A stretch of DNA of 64,000 nt from Chryseobacterium sp. YIM B08800 (GTDB taxonomy: Bacteria; Bacteroidota; Bacteroidia; Flavobacteriales; Weeksellaceae). The position numbers and the translations under genes were made by a program. The notes below the pieces were generated by a model, which was not told the DNA's origin, did not search any database, and worked only from the letters and a program-made list of their open reading frames with translations. The stretch lies in contig NZ_JAPDKN010000016.1 in the NCBI RefSeq assembly GCF_026163565.1, positions 1-64,000 of the forward strand. The letters are read 5' to 3'. Of this stretch, positions 1 to 7,082 are shown in pieces; within the stretch, counting starts at the first letter, position 1; every line of letters starts with the position of its first letter.

Positions 1-435
1 TTTAAAATTTTAACCTAAAGAATTTGCATATTAACATAGAACATCCGGGCTAAGAAATGAGGTTTCAAAACCAGAATTTAAAAATTAAAACAAATTGTCA
101 CAACTTAGAAAACTGTAGCGCAAAAAAAAATAAAAGATTAATCCATTAAATAAAATTCCCATTGCTTGGAAGCGTTTAAAACTAATAACCAATTACAATA
201 AATAATCCGCACGGGTTTTGGGAATTTTAGGATTGATTATTCATGTTAGCAAAAGATTCCACCTTTGAACTTTTATTGAACATTCATACACTTCATTATA
301 TTGTCGAAATGCATTTACCAAACTGTATTTCAAACAAAAATCCAGATTCATTGATCTGGATTTTGTTTTGAAAATTTTTTTAATAGTAAGTTTTTGTGTT
401 TGGGCTAATTTTAGAAAATAAAATATTGTATTATT
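1..435. other. Left-flank intergenic region, no gene seen
   Basis: No open reading frame of convincing length or composition is present on either strand. The only clear structure is the terminator hairpin near its right end. The stretch is AT-rich chromosomal sequence outside the prophage. Confidence 0.6.
331..371. terminator. Bidirectional intrinsic terminator
   Basis: AATCCAGAT and ATCTGGATT form an inverted repeat around a TTCATTG-type loop, flanked by A-rich and T-rich runs so that it could work in both directions. It lies downstream of the minus-strand lipoprotein gene. Confidence 0.7.
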
Positions 436-933
436 TTAATTTTCAAATTTTATCGGTTCGCTCCAAAGAATTTCATATTCTTTATTTTCGACTTTGTCAA
501 AGAAAGATCCAAAAGAATAATATTTATTTGGAAAAATAATTTTTTTGAATCCAATTTTGAAATAATTACTTTTTGACTTAGGATTTTTTGTCACCAATAA
601 TTTATATTTCTCAGAAATATTGTTTTCAAAATGTACATATACAGGAAAGTTGGAATCACATCTAAATGTTTCAAACGAAAAATCCTTATTGTCAAGTATG
701 AAGTTACTATTGTAGGAACAACTCATAATTCCATATAATTTATTATTATTTTTATTTTTTACAAATTGAATTTCGACTTCTTGACCAATTTTTTCAGGAT
801 GATATTCTTTTAAATATCGGTTATTATTTAGATTTAAATTTGTTTTCACGGTTTTAATATCCATTTTTAATTCTGGTTTTTCTTCACAAGAAAATATTAA
901 AAATAATATCAATAAAAATAATGGGTATCTCAT
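436..933 (-). CDS. Predicted lipoprotein of unknown function
   Basis: 165 residues from the chosen start. An upstream in-frame ATG (at 1005) would add 24 residues without signal character, so the internal start MRYPLFLLILFLIFSC is preferred: it gives a basic residue, a hydrophobic run and a lipobox ending in Cys at about residue 16. The mature part is rich in Lys and Asn with beta-prone segments and no motif I recognise. It is host chromosome, just outside the prophage left end. Probably exported and lipid-anchored; function unknown. Confidence 0.7.
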   Translation of the reverse strand: MRYPLFLLILFLIFSCEEKPELKMDIKTVKTNLNLNNNRYLKEYHPEKIGQEVEIQFVKNKNNNKLYGIMSCSYNSNFILDNKDFSFETFRCDSNFPVYVHFENNISEKYKLLVTKNPKSKSNYFKIGFKKIIFPNKYYSFGSFFDKVENKEYEILWSEPIKFEN

Positions 934-1129
934 TTGGAGTACGAATTCGTGATACTGCAGATAACATTTAAAGTTACGCATTACGTTAATATAAGACATA
1001 TACATTTGCGTTTTTTATTATATCGATAAACGCAACATAATGATAAATGAAAAACCGATACATCAATTAGCAATTTATCATCATACTATCGATGTCAGTT
1101 ATACAGATAAGAAAAGATAAGAATTTGTT

Positions 1130-1161
1130 AAAAACAAAAAAAGCGTTGAAAATCAACGCTT
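1130..1161 (-). terminator. Terminator of the displaced tRNA-Ser 3' half
   Basis: AAGCGTTGA and TCAACGCTT form a 9-bp stem with an AAA loop. Read on the minus strand, a T-rich run follows. It lies directly after the tRNA-Ser 3' fragment and resembles the hairpin after the intact tRNA at 43686-43714; both share GTTGAAAATCAAC. Confidence 0.75.
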
Positions 1162-1164
1162 TTG

Positions 1165-1224
1165 CAGAGAGGAAGGGATTCGAACCCTCGATACAGTTAC
1201 CCGCATACTACCTTTCCAGGGTAG
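1165..1224 (-). other. attL: displaced 3' half of tRNA-Ser(GGA)
   Basis: Read on the minus strand this gives the anticodon arm (CTACC CTGGAAA GGTAG), variable arm, T arm and 3' acceptor strand CCTCTCT of a tRNA-Ser. The D arm and 5' acceptor strand are missing. It matches the intact tRNA-Ser at 43714-43803 over about 59 bp with four differences. The identical core ACCTTTCCAGGGTAG (1210-1224) covers the anticodon loop, a usual crossover place for tyrosine recombinases. The fragment is the original chromosomal 3' half, left behind when the phage integrated. Confidence 0.85.
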
Positions 1225-1393
1225 TAAAATAAACTTGTAACAGACTGATATTGTTTTGTATGCGAAATTAAATATATATTTGTTCGGAAAATGTTTGTAA
1301 AAAATTTTTAATTAATCATCCGTATAAATACTGATTGCAGTAAAAATTAATTTACTATTTTTATCATCATGTATTGAAATACTACTTGTCTTT

Positions 1394-1430
1394 TGAGTTT
1401 TACACAAAGTAACGTTACTTTACAACTCAA
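1394..1430. promoter_or_regulatory. Nested palindrome near attL
   Basis: A perfect 16-bp palindrome, AAAGTAACGTTACTTT (1406-1421), sits inside an outer inverted repeat TTGAGTT / AACTCAA. It lies in the gene-free 1225-1455 stretch between attL and the first prophage gene. It could be an operator, or an arm/excisionase site; no T-run follows, so a terminator is less likely. Confidence 0.4.
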
Positions 1431-1455
1431 TTATTAACAATTAAAATTTCAAAAC

Positions 1456-1662
1456 ATGAAAAAACTGATGTTCGCTATAGCAGCGATTTTAATGATGTCA
1501 ATGTCTTCTTGCAGAAACAATGATGTTGAGAACGTAAATGAAGAAATTGCATTTGAAAAACTAAAAACCAATGAAGAACCACCCAAAACAGCAGCAAGAG
1601 ATTCCCTTCCGCAAAACCCAGACACCGGACTCGGACCGATCGTCATCACCCCACCGAGATAA
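1456..1662 (+). CDS. Small predicted lipoprotein
   Basis: 68 residues. The N-terminus MKKLMFAIAAILMMSMSSC is a signal peptide with a lipobox and Cys19. The mature part is short, charged and proline-rich, ending in a PIVITPPR-like tail. I recall similar tiny lipoproteins as common in Chryseobacterium chromosomes, so this could be a gene picked up by the phage (lysogenic conversion). It is the first gene inside the prophage left end. Function unknown. Confidence 0.7.
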   Translation: MKKLMFAIAAILMMSMSSCRNNDVENVNEEIAFEKLKTNEEPPKTAARDSLPQNPDTGLGPIVITPPR

Positions 1663-2110
1663 TAAAAAAATAAGTAGAGGCAAACAGATTGCCTCTACTG
1701 TTTTACTTATTTTTTCCGGACTACTGCTCTATGCAGATAACTTTTTAGATTTTGCTTTTGACCTTAATCAGCCTGTTCCCAACTTTATTATTCTTAAAAA
1801 CTTCATTTATGCTTTGGAGATCTCCATCGCACCTATTATAATTATTTTTACGTCCAGGATGAAACCTTTTACATTAGCGTACTTGGTGCCTTTATATGCA
1901 TATATGAATATGATTATCGGAAACATTATTCTTGTATACGGATATCAGATTTTCGATTTCTGGTGGTACAGATTACTTATTGCAGGAACGGTAATTCCGG
2001 TTTACTACATATTAGTTCTTACTATAAGATATTACGATGCGAAAGATCGCGAGGAAAAAGCCAAAGACAGACTATTAAAAAACTACCAATCACAGTATGA
2101 CGAAGAATAA
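1571..2110 (+). CDS. Predicted multi-spanning membrane protein
   Basis: 179 residues if it starts at ATG 1571, which overlaps the lipoprotein gene by 92 bp in another frame. No later in-frame start precedes the first membrane segment. The first 40 residues are hydrophilic; hydrophobic segments follow at roughly residues 40-60, 68-88, 95-117 and 125-150, and the tail is charged. A terminator-like hairpin lies inside its 5' coding region (1673-1708). Unknown function; the start is uncertain. Confidence 0.6.
   Translation: MKNHPKQQQEIPFRKTQTPDSDRSSSPHRDNKKISRGKQIASTVLLIFSGLLLYADNFLDFAFDLNQPVPNFIILKNFIYALEISIAPIIIIFTSRMKPFTLAYLVPLYAYMNMIIGNIILVYGYQIFDFWWYRLLIAGTVIPVYYILVLTIRYYDAKDREEKAKDRLLKNYQSQYDEE
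1670..1712 (+). terminator. Terminator-like hairpin inside ORF 1571-2110
   Basis: AGTAGAGGCAA and TTGCCTCTACT form a perfect 11-bp stem around ACAGA, followed by a T-rich run. It lies 10 bp after the stop of the small lipoprotein gene, where a terminator is expected, but within the overlapping membrane-protein reading frame. Confidence 0.6.
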
Positions 2111-2348
2111 AACATTACATCAGCAGTTTTTAGAAGAAATCGACAAATTGATGATGATTGCTGATAAACAGCTGGAATCAAAAATTATTACTCACAAAGA
2201 GTATAGGAAAATTATGTATTTGCTAATTGATAAGACAGAAGAATACATGAACAAAATTGAGAAAACGGAATTACCAAAACTTGATATTTTGAATTATAAG
2301 AACATTGATTTATTCGACTTGACCAATGTCTTGTTTTGTACCGGTTGA
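2097..2348 (+). CDS. Small hypothetical helical protein
   Basis: 83 residues, Lys/Glu-rich and likely helical. Its start overlaps the previous gene's end by 14 bp, as in a translationally coupled pair. Its 3' end overlaps the convergent repressor gene by 39 bp. No motif recognised. Confidence 0.55.
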   Translation: MTKNKTLHQQFLEEIDKLMMIADKQLESKIITHKEYRKIMYLLIDKTEEYMNKIEKTELPKLDILNYKNIDLFDLTNVLFCTG

Positions 2349-2783
2349 TTTCTCTCTTTCCAGTAATTCGATATCTAAATCTTTTAGAACATTAATGGCC
2401 AACTGCAGTTGTTTTCGCAGTAGGTCATTTTTCTTTTTCTCATCTACGCCATCTTTCTGCATCTGAGTAATTGTTTCATTCAATTGCTCATTTTCTTTTC
2501 TAATCACTTGGATTTCTTTAAAGATTAAATCAAGTTTCGAATCTAAATCTGTTTTACTATTAAATATTTTATATTCTGCGTTTTCTTCTTTAACCGAATT
2601 TTTTAATTCCACCTCGAAAGATTCGTCGATAAATTTCTGAAGCATTTCAAACTTCGTAGTAGGTATTTTCCCATCCCTTTCATAACTACTGTATGTTGGA
2701 TATGATATACCTAGCTTAACTGAAGCATCTGTTTGACTTAAACCTAATCTGGCACGTGCTTCACGAAGATCTTTTGCATTCAT
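2310..2783 (-). CDS. XRE-family phage repressor-like regulator
   Basis: 157 residues. Residues 3-55 form a helix-turn-helix of the XRE/Cro-CI type (LREARARLGLSQTDASVKLG, then SYPTYSSYERDGKIP). The remainder is a long charged coiled coil, suited to dimer or tetramer formation, and not a LexA/CI peptidase domain; induction by RecA-stimulated self-cleavage is therefore not indicated. It is transcribed leftward, away from the early operon, with twin palindromes in the intergenic region (2807-2852). It is the best candidate for the lysogeny repressor. Confidence 0.85.
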   Translation of the reverse strand: MNAKDLREARARLGLSQTDASVKLGISYPTYSSYERDGKIPTTKFEMLQKFIDESFEVELKNSVKEENAEYKIFNSKTDLDSKLDLIFKEIQVIRKENEQLNETITQMQKDGVDEKKKNDLLRKQLQLAINVLKDLDIELLEREKSTGTKQDIGQVE

Positions 2784-2806
2784 ATTGGAATTCAGTTTTT
2801 AATTTT

Positions 2807-2860
2807 TATAAAATATTTTATATTTTTATTTTTAAGTATAAAATATTTTATATAGATTTG
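2807..2860. promoter_or_regulatory. Twin operator palindromes and early promoter box
   Basis: Two identical perfect 16-bp palindromes, TATAAAATATTTTATA, lie at 2807-2822 and 2837-2852, 30 bp apart. The second abuts TAGATTTG (2853-2860), a Bacteroidota TAnnTTTG box facing the rightward early operon. A protein bound there would block the promoter. The adjacent repressor gene is the natural partner. Confidence 0.7.
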
Positions 2861-2900
2861 TAAAGTATTTAATATCTAATTGTTTACAAATATAAAGAAA

Positions 2901-3119
2901 ATGTATATAAAAGACGAAATTCTAGACTCGATTTTGACCACTCCGGAGCATTTCGCAGCTATTTTCTTATTGGTTAATAATAAAGGAGTTGTCGAAACAA
3001 CGGCTTTCGCACTACAAATGCAATTAGAGCGTAAGTATAAAGTAGCAAAACAAAGTATTGTTATTGCAGATTACTTCCGATCTAAAGGATATAAAGATTC
3101 AGAAATTTTTGAAAACTAA
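2901..3119 (+). CDS. Small early protein, hypothetical
   Basis: 72 residues from ATG 2901; an in-frame TTG at 2880 is a less likely start. It is the first gene right of the operators, where many temperate phages have a Cro-type or antirepressor gene, but no helix-turn-helix motif is evident. Mixed helix content with a short hydrophobic stretch (AAIFLLVNNKGVV). Function unknown. Confidence 0.65.
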   Translation: MYIKDEILDSILTTPEHFAAIFLLVNNKGVVETTAFALQMQLERKYKVAKQSIVIADYFRSKGYKDSEIFEN

Positions 3120-3130
3120 AATCAAAATGT

Positions 3131-3400
3131 ATGACTATTCCTGAAGGTTACATGCTTGTTCCGGTAGATGTTTACAACCGATTTTTTAAGAATATGGATT
3201 GGGTAGACACCGAAGAACCAACAATGAGTGATGTAGAAAAATACCTGGAAATATCAAGCAGCAAAATAAGAAGCGATATGCGAAATATAGATTGCCCGCT
3301 CAAACAAACCTACAAAGGTGCAAAAGGTAAAGGCAATCAAAAAAGATTTACAAAAGAATCGGTAGAAGCTTACAAAAAGTGGCTAATGAAAATTAATTAA
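3131..3400 (+). CDS. Excisionase/MerR-like DNA-binding protein
   Basis: 89 residues. Residues 32-83 look like a small winged-helix domain (TMSDVEKYLEISSSKIRSDM, then KRFTKESVEAYKKWL), the pattern of excisionase or plasmid-type HTH_17 proteins. Its place early in the rightward operon fits an excisionase or early regulator. Assignment rests on pattern only. Confidence 0.6.
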   Translation: MTIPEGYMLVPVDVYNRFFKNMDWVDTEEPTMSDVEKYLEISSSKIRSDMRNIDCPLKQTYKGAKGKGNQKRFTKESVEAYKKWLMKIN

Positions 3401-3415
3401 AAATCTATAATAACT

Positions 3416-3733
3416 ATGGAAGACATTAAAAATGAAAAATTTGAAATTGATAATTATTTTGATTTCACAATTATGGATGAATATGCCAACAGATGGGATG
3501 GAGATTTTGAGCCAAGTGAAGTAACGATTGCAATAGGTTCAAATAGCAATTCTTGTAGCATCGCAGAAGTTAATGTGAAAGAATTTGAAAACTTAGAAAA
3601 ATGGAAAATTATTCAAGTTGCCGATAACTGTACCGAAATTGAAGTAAAAGGTTTTATAGAGGAGAAGCATGATGAATTAAAATTATTACTCTCCGAAAAG
3701 CTTGATGACCCCGACAGCAATGGTCAATGTTAA
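3416..3733 (+). CDS. Acidic hypothetical protein
   Basis: 105 residues, strongly acidic, with no signal peptide or membrane segment. It follows the excisionase-like gene by 15 bp in the same direction, so it is probably in the early operon. No family recognised. Confidence 0.6.
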   Translation: MEDIKNEKFEIDNYFDFTIMDEYANRWDGDFEPSEVTIAIGSNSNSCSIAEVNVKEFENLEKWKIIQVADNCTEIEVKGFIEEKHDELKLLLSEKLDDPDSNGQC

Positions 3734-3738
3734 AAATT

Positions 3739-3838
3739 AAAAGCACTTCACGAAAGGGTTCACATCATATAAATTAACCTATTTATTCTTTTCAAAGCAC
3801 GAACCCGATCAGCGCAGAAGTTTGAAGTGCTTTTTTTA
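3739..3838 (+). ncRNA. Candidate structured small RNA ending in a T-run
   Basis: AAGCACTTC (3741-3749) pairs with GAAGTGCTT (3824-3832) and is followed by a run of T. Within the 74-nt interval, GGGTTC (3756-3761) and GAACCC (3801-3806) can form a second stem. The two stems enclose each other, giving a roughly 95-nt RNA with a terminator-like 3' end. It may instead be an unusually large terminator for the early operon. Confidence 0.4.
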
Positions 3839-3913
3839 AGGCTTTAGTTTCCTATGATATAGTAGTGATTGGATCGGTAGTTCTCTGTTGTGAAACCCAG
3901 AACTACATTTTTT

Positions 3914-3990
3914 GGAAAAGTGGCGGAATTGGTAGACGCCCCTCTTGGATGAGAGGTAATAAGTTTCAGGTTCGAATCCTGACTTTTCCA
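3914..3990 (+). tRNA. Atypical phage tRNA (anticodon uncertain)
   Basis: 77 nt. The acceptor GGAAAAG/CTTTTCC has 7 bp, the D arm GCG...CGC is Leu-like, and the T arm TCAGG TTCGAAT CCTGA is normal. The anticodon stem CCTCT/AGAGG leaves a loop of only 6 nt (TGGATG), or 8 nt if the last pair is opened (TTGGATGA); the triplet after the conserved T reads GGA. The variable region is short, unlike ordinary Leu or Ser tRNAs. It may be a degenerate or special-purpose phage tRNA. No CCA is encoded. Confidence 0.6.
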
Positions 3991-4111
3991 CAGGGTTATG
4001 TTTAGCCGTTCTTAACGAGCCCTTTAATTCGTAGTGTAACGGAGGGTTTAGGCGATAACCTTTTAAAAAGCTCCGGACAGCGGGAAAGACTGCATTCATG
4101 GTTATTAGTTT

Positions 4112-4143
4112 TTACCCGACTGGCTATTGTCGGTCGGGTTTTT
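4112..4143 (+). terminator. Intrinsic terminator
   Basis: ACCCGAC and GTCGGGT form a stem and a T-run follows. It separates the tRNA from the next operon. Confidence 0.65.
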
Positions 4144-4172
4144 TAATCGAATTCAATTTAAAATTAAATATT

Positions 4173-4511
4173 ATGTCAAACAAACCCCTCAATTTTTACG
4201 GACAAATTAACTATACCGATTTAAAGGCGGCGATGATGTCCGGTAAAGTAAAAGCGCAGAAAGTTCAAACTAAAGAAGGTGAGAAAATTTTTGTCGATGT
4301 AAATGTCTGGGTTCACTATGAAGCTGACCAATACAACAATAATGCATCTGTGCAGTGTGCCTTAAAAAAGGAAGCTTACGAAGCTGGCGAGAAAAACACC
4401 TACTATGTAGGAAATCTTAGATATCAAAGCCCGAAAACTACCGAAGCAACTGCTCAGGATGTTGCGAACGCAGTTGGGGGGGCAGTTAAAGATGATAATT
4501 TTTCATTTTAG
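4173..4511 (+). CDS. SSB-like single-strand DNA-binding candidate
   Basis: 112 residues from ATG 4173, preferred over an upstream in-frame ATG at 4098 that runs through the terminator. The body is rich in beta-prone segments with aromatic residues. It ends DDNFSF, similar to the acidic DDxxxF tip by which bacterial SSB proteins recruit replication partners. It opens the operon leading to the DGR and primase. The OB fold is inferred, not demonstrated. Confidence 0.5.
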   Translation: MSNKPLNFYGQINYTDLKAAMMSGKVKAQKVQTKEGEKIFVDVNVWVHYEADQYNNNASVQCALKKEAYEAGEKNTYYVGNLRYQSPKTTEATAQDVANAVGGAVKDDNFSF

Positions 4512-4519
4512 TATAAATT

Positions 4520-4714
4520 ATGACTCCAGAAGTTCGTGCTTTTGTAGAGAACTACTCTAAAAAGCCAAAACCTAAAATGAGTATTGCACAATTTTTCAAA
4601 ACTCATAATCATGAAATTTGGAAAACGTGTTTTGATTGCGGTGATCATTTCGACATTAGAAAAGAACTTCACCATGATCAATGTCCAAGTTGTAAATCTA
4701 AAAACATTAAATAA
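4520..4714 (+). CDS. Small zinc-ribbon protein
   Basis: 64 residues with CFDCGDHF and CPSCKSK near the C-terminus. The two CxxC pairs are about 20 residues apart, the pattern of a zinc ribbon. The N-terminal half is basic. It starts 8 bp after the previous gene. Likely binds nucleic acid or protein; function unknown. Confidence 0.7.
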   Translation: MTPEVRAFVENYSKKPKPKMSIAQFFKTHNHEIWKTCFDCGDHFDIRKELHHDQCPSCKSKNIK

Positions 4715-4716
4715 TC

Positions 4717-4827
4717 ATGAAAAAACAATTCACAGAAATGACATTTGCAATTTGCTGGTGGATATTAACAGCAATTTTCGTTTTTTATTTAATCCTAAAA
4801 TACATTCCTAATGTCTCAACAAATTAA
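4717..4827 (+). CDS. Tiny single-span membrane protein
   Basis: 36 residues. A charged MKKQF start is followed by a hydrophobic span of about 20 residues (ICWWILTAIFVFYLILKY). It begins 2 bp after the previous stop and overlaps the next start by 17 bp, as in tightly packed phage operons. No homologue recognised; support is position and composition only. Confidence 0.45.
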   Translation: MKKQFTEMTFAICWWILTAIFVFYLILKYIPNVSTN

Positions 4828-5113
4828 AAATTTAAAAGAACAGATTTATAAAGCCTTCTCAGACGTAGAATCCGCTGAGTTTCTGAAAAATCAAATCGAA
4901 AAATCAAAAATAACTTTTTCCGAAAGCTTTATTGTATACATGAAAAAATATCCGCAAAGTAACTTTCGAGAATGGTCAGAAAGGTTTATTGAAAAATTCA
5001 ACATCAATTCCACCGTTCCAAGCGAAATTCAGGTAATTGGAATTTCACTTTTGGCTTTGGATGAATTAGAGCACGATATTACTAACGCCTACTTATTTAC
5101 AAGAAATATTTAA
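4811..5113 (+). CDS. Hypothetical early phage protein
   Basis: 100 residues, mostly charged and helical, no signal peptide or known motif. It is in line with its neighbours in the pre-DGR operon. Confidence 0.65.
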   Translation: MSQQIKNLKEQIYKAFSDVESAEFLKNQIEKSKITFSESFIVYMKKYPQSNFREWSERFIEKFNINSTVPSEIQVIGISLLALDELEHDITNAYLFTRNI

Positions 5114-5120
5114 GCATTCC

Positions 5121-5537
5121 ATGAAACGCGTCAACTCTCGTCAATACAAAATACTAGTCGGTTTCTGCAAAAAAGTATTTAAAGACCGTAAATATATTTC
5201 ACAGAAAAATTTCGGTTTGCTGATGCAGCAAGAATTAACGCAGATGACTTGTCGGTATAGACGGAACATGCTTTCGCTTCAATTGATTAAAGAGAAAAAT
5301 CAACTTATCACTCCGGGAATAATGTTGACGCATTTTAAATTACAGGATTACCAAGCGATTACCCGACTGCAGAAAACCGGAAAGCTCTGGATCATCGATA
5401 AAAAAATAAAATATCAACCCAACAACCCCAAAACCGAGTTACAGTTACCTGATCACTGGATTATTGAAAGTAAATACAGAGGGATTTTAATCTTTAATGT
5501 AAAAAGCAATGAAAAATATGAAGAAACGAAAGTATAA
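5121..5537 (+). CDS. Basic hypothetical early phage protein
   Basis: 138 residues, Lys/Gln-rich and basic, suggesting nucleic-acid contact, but with no motif I can name. It starts 7 bp after the previous gene. Confidence 0.65.
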   Translation: MKRVNSRQYKILVGFCKKVFKDRKYISQKNFGLLMQQELTQMTCRYRRNMLSLQLIKEKNQLITPGIMLTHFKLQDYQAITRLQKTGKLWIIDKKIKYQPNNPKTELQLPDHWIIESKYRGILIFNVKSNEKYEETKV

Positions 5538-5631
5538 CGCTTTGTACCGATTGCGTAAAAAAGGTTTAAATATTAAAACATCAGCTAAAACTATATTTAC
5601 CCCCCCAATTTTATTGAGTATTCGGAAATGA
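5518..5631 (+). CDS. Possible tiny basic protein
   Basis: 37 residues, very basic (MKKRKYNALYRLRKKGLNIK). It overlaps the previous gene's 3' end by 20 bp. The reading frame crosses a run of seven C (5601-5607), a possible slippage point. It may be spurious. Confidence 0.3.
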   Translation: MKKRKYNALYRLRKKGLNIKTSAKTIFTPPILLSIRK

Positions 5632-5706
5632 AAATCTTAATGTCAGAATTTCATTTTATCATACAAACAGAACTTTTTTAAAATAGTAATAAAAAAATAA
5701 TTCATA

Positions 5707-6171
5707 ATGGAAACAATTACAATCGAAATCCCAGAGGGATATGAAATCGAAAACTTTGATAAAACTACCGGAAGGGTGTCATTCAAAGAAAAGCCCAAAG
5801 ACATTAAAAAAATGATCAAAAATTTTTCTGATGTTCTTAAATATCACGGAATAGATGATAATGATTTTCACCATGCCAATGAAGGTTTAGAAGGTGATGA
5901 AATTGCTTACAGGAAAATAAAATTAATTGTATCAGCTTATAATCTCAAAGAGGTTCCGGATTATAATAATTCCAACCAAAGAAAATATGAGCCAAGATTT
6001 TATATTCCTTCTTCTTCGGGTGCCGGTTTTTCGTACGACGACTACGATGACTGGGTTACGTATTCGGGTGTCGGCTCTCGCCTTTGCTTCCTTGATTATG
6101 ATAATATGATAGATGCAACAATCAAGTTTTTAGATGTATATGAGGAATTTATAACGACAAAATCAAACTAA
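5707..6171 (+). CDS. DGR target protein 1
   Basis: 154 residues. It begins ITIEIPEGYEIE and has a charged helical middle; the VR covers residues 102-127 (SSSGAGFSYDDYDDW, then GSRLCF), followed by about 27 conserved-length residues. There is no signal peptide or membrane segment, so it is probably cytoplasmic or a virion component. I recall proteins with the KY.P.F...GSRLCF pattern in Bacteroidota phages and mobile elements, function unknown. It is the most divergent of the three targets outside the VR. Confidence 0.88.
   Translation: METITIEIPEGYEIENFDKTTGRVSFKEKPKDIKKMIKNFSDVLKYHGIDDNDFHHANEGLEGDEIAYRKIKLIVSAYNLKEVPDYNNSNQRKYEPRFYIPSSSGAGFSYDDYDDWVTYSGVGSRLCFLDYDNMIDATIKFLDVYEEFITTKSN
6010..6087 (+). 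repeat. Variable repeat VR1
   Basis: 78 bp aligned without gaps to the TR at 7083-7160. Eleven differences fall on template A (A to G eight times, A to T twice, A to C once). The only others are two T-to-C differences in the last 9 bp, which all three VRs share. In frame with target 1. Confidence 0.93.
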
Positions 6172-6176
6172 TAAAT

Positions 6177-6665
6177 ATGGAAAATTTAACTATCACAAAA
6201 GAAGCCGCAATTAAAGCGCACGTAGAAGCTTCTAAAAACGGAAAAATACTTCTTGAAAACCTATTAGGAAAGAAAGTATTTCTAACGAAAATAGAAGAAA
6301 GGATTAAATCTGTCGATGATGCTATTAAAGAATTGGGAGATAATGATATTGAAGTGCAAGAATACAAAAAACTTATTTCCGCAGAAATAGAATCTCACTT
6401 ACTTCAATATCAATCTGCCATAGTTATTTGTAAGGCATTAAATGAGGGTTGGGCTCCAGATTGGTCAAATTCAGCCGAATACAAATATTACCCATGGTTT
6501 GATATGGAAGGTTCTTCTTCGGGTGCCTGTTTTTCGTACCTCGACTACGCTTACTGGTTTACGTATTCGCTTGTCGGCTCTCGACTTTGCTTCAAAAGCC
6601 GTGAATTAGCTGAGTACGCCGGAAAGCAGTTCACAGAAATTTATAAAAAATTTATGACTATTTAA
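6177..6665 (+). CDS. DGR target protein 2
   Basis: 162 residues; starts 5 bp after target 1. The N-terminal 80 residues are a charged helical region. A block with GWAPDWSNSAEYKYYPWFDM leads into the VR (residues 113-138), and a conserved tail KSRELAEYAGKQF follows. The block before the VR is nearly identical at DNA level to that in target 3, pointing to recent duplication. No signal peptide. Function unknown. Confidence 0.88.
   Translation: MENLTITKEAAIKAHVEASKNGKILLENLLGKKVFLTKIEERIKSVDDAIKELGDNDIEVQEYKKLISAEIESHLLQYQSAIVICKALNEGWAPDWSNSAEYKYYPWFDMEGSSSGACFSYLDYAYWFTYSLVGSRLCFKSRELAEYAGKQFTEIYKKFMTI
6513..6590 (+). repeat. Variable repeat VR2
   Basis: 78 bp aligned to the TR. Twelve differences fall on template A, including A to T, C and G. 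Besides those it has only the two shared T-to-C differences near the 3' end. In frame with target 2. Confidence 0.93.
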
Positions 6666-6675
6666 TTTATTTATT

Positions 6676-7050
6676 ATGAAAATTACAGAAAAAGTTAAAA
6701 GTTTTGAAGATGCTTGTCAGGTTTTAAAAATCGAAGCTAATCTTCCACAGGTTGAAAAGTTACCTGAAAATAATCAAAAAGCAATTATAGCACATTACAA
6801 ACTTGTAATTATTGCAGAAGCATTAAATGAAGGTTGGGAGCCCAACTGGTCAAATTCAGCCGAATACAAATATTACCCATGGTTTGATATGGAAGGTTCT
6901 TCTTCGGGTGCCGGTTTTTCGTACGACGACTTCGATTACTGGATTACGTATTCGTATTTCGGCTCTCGCCTTTGCTTCAAAAGCCGTGAACTAGCTAAAT
7001 ACATCGGGGAAAACTTCACCGATTTATACAAAGATTATTTCGTGCTGTAA
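6676..7050 (+). CDS. DGR target protein 3
   Basis: 124 residues; starts 10 bp after target 2. A short N-terminal part (KVKSFEDACQVLKIEANLP) is followed by the conserved GWEPNWSNSAEYKYYPWFDM block, the VR (residues 75-100) and tail KSRELAKYIGENF. Same family as target 2 but with a shorter N-terminal region. No signal peptide. Function unknown. Confidence 0.88.
   Translation: MKITEKVKSFEDACQVLKIEANLPQVEKLPENNQKAIIAHYKLVIIAEALNEGWEPNWSNSAEYKYYPWFDMEGSSSGAGFSYDDFDYWITYSYFGSRLCFKSRELAKYIGENFTDLYKDYFVL
6898..6975 (+). repeat. Variable repeat VR3
   Basis: 78 bp aligned to the TR. Ten differences fall on template A. One does not (template G to T, changing GTC to TTC). It also has the two shared T-to-C differences at the 3' end. 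In frame with target 3. Confidence 0.93.
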
Positions 7051-7082
7051 AAATATAGGTTGTGTGATGTTGTGGTTGTAGT

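Noticed and set aside
1449..1649. 66-residue minus-strand frame
   Set aside because: Antisense to the small lipoprotein gene, which has a clear signal peptide.
3836..4099. 87-residue reading frame on the minus strand
   Set aside because: It is antisense to the tRNA at 3914-3990 and to the terminator; the tRNA explains the sequence.
5927..6109. 60-residue frame inside target gene 1
   Set aside because: Shadow frame over the first target and its VR; low-complexity Thr/Arg composition.
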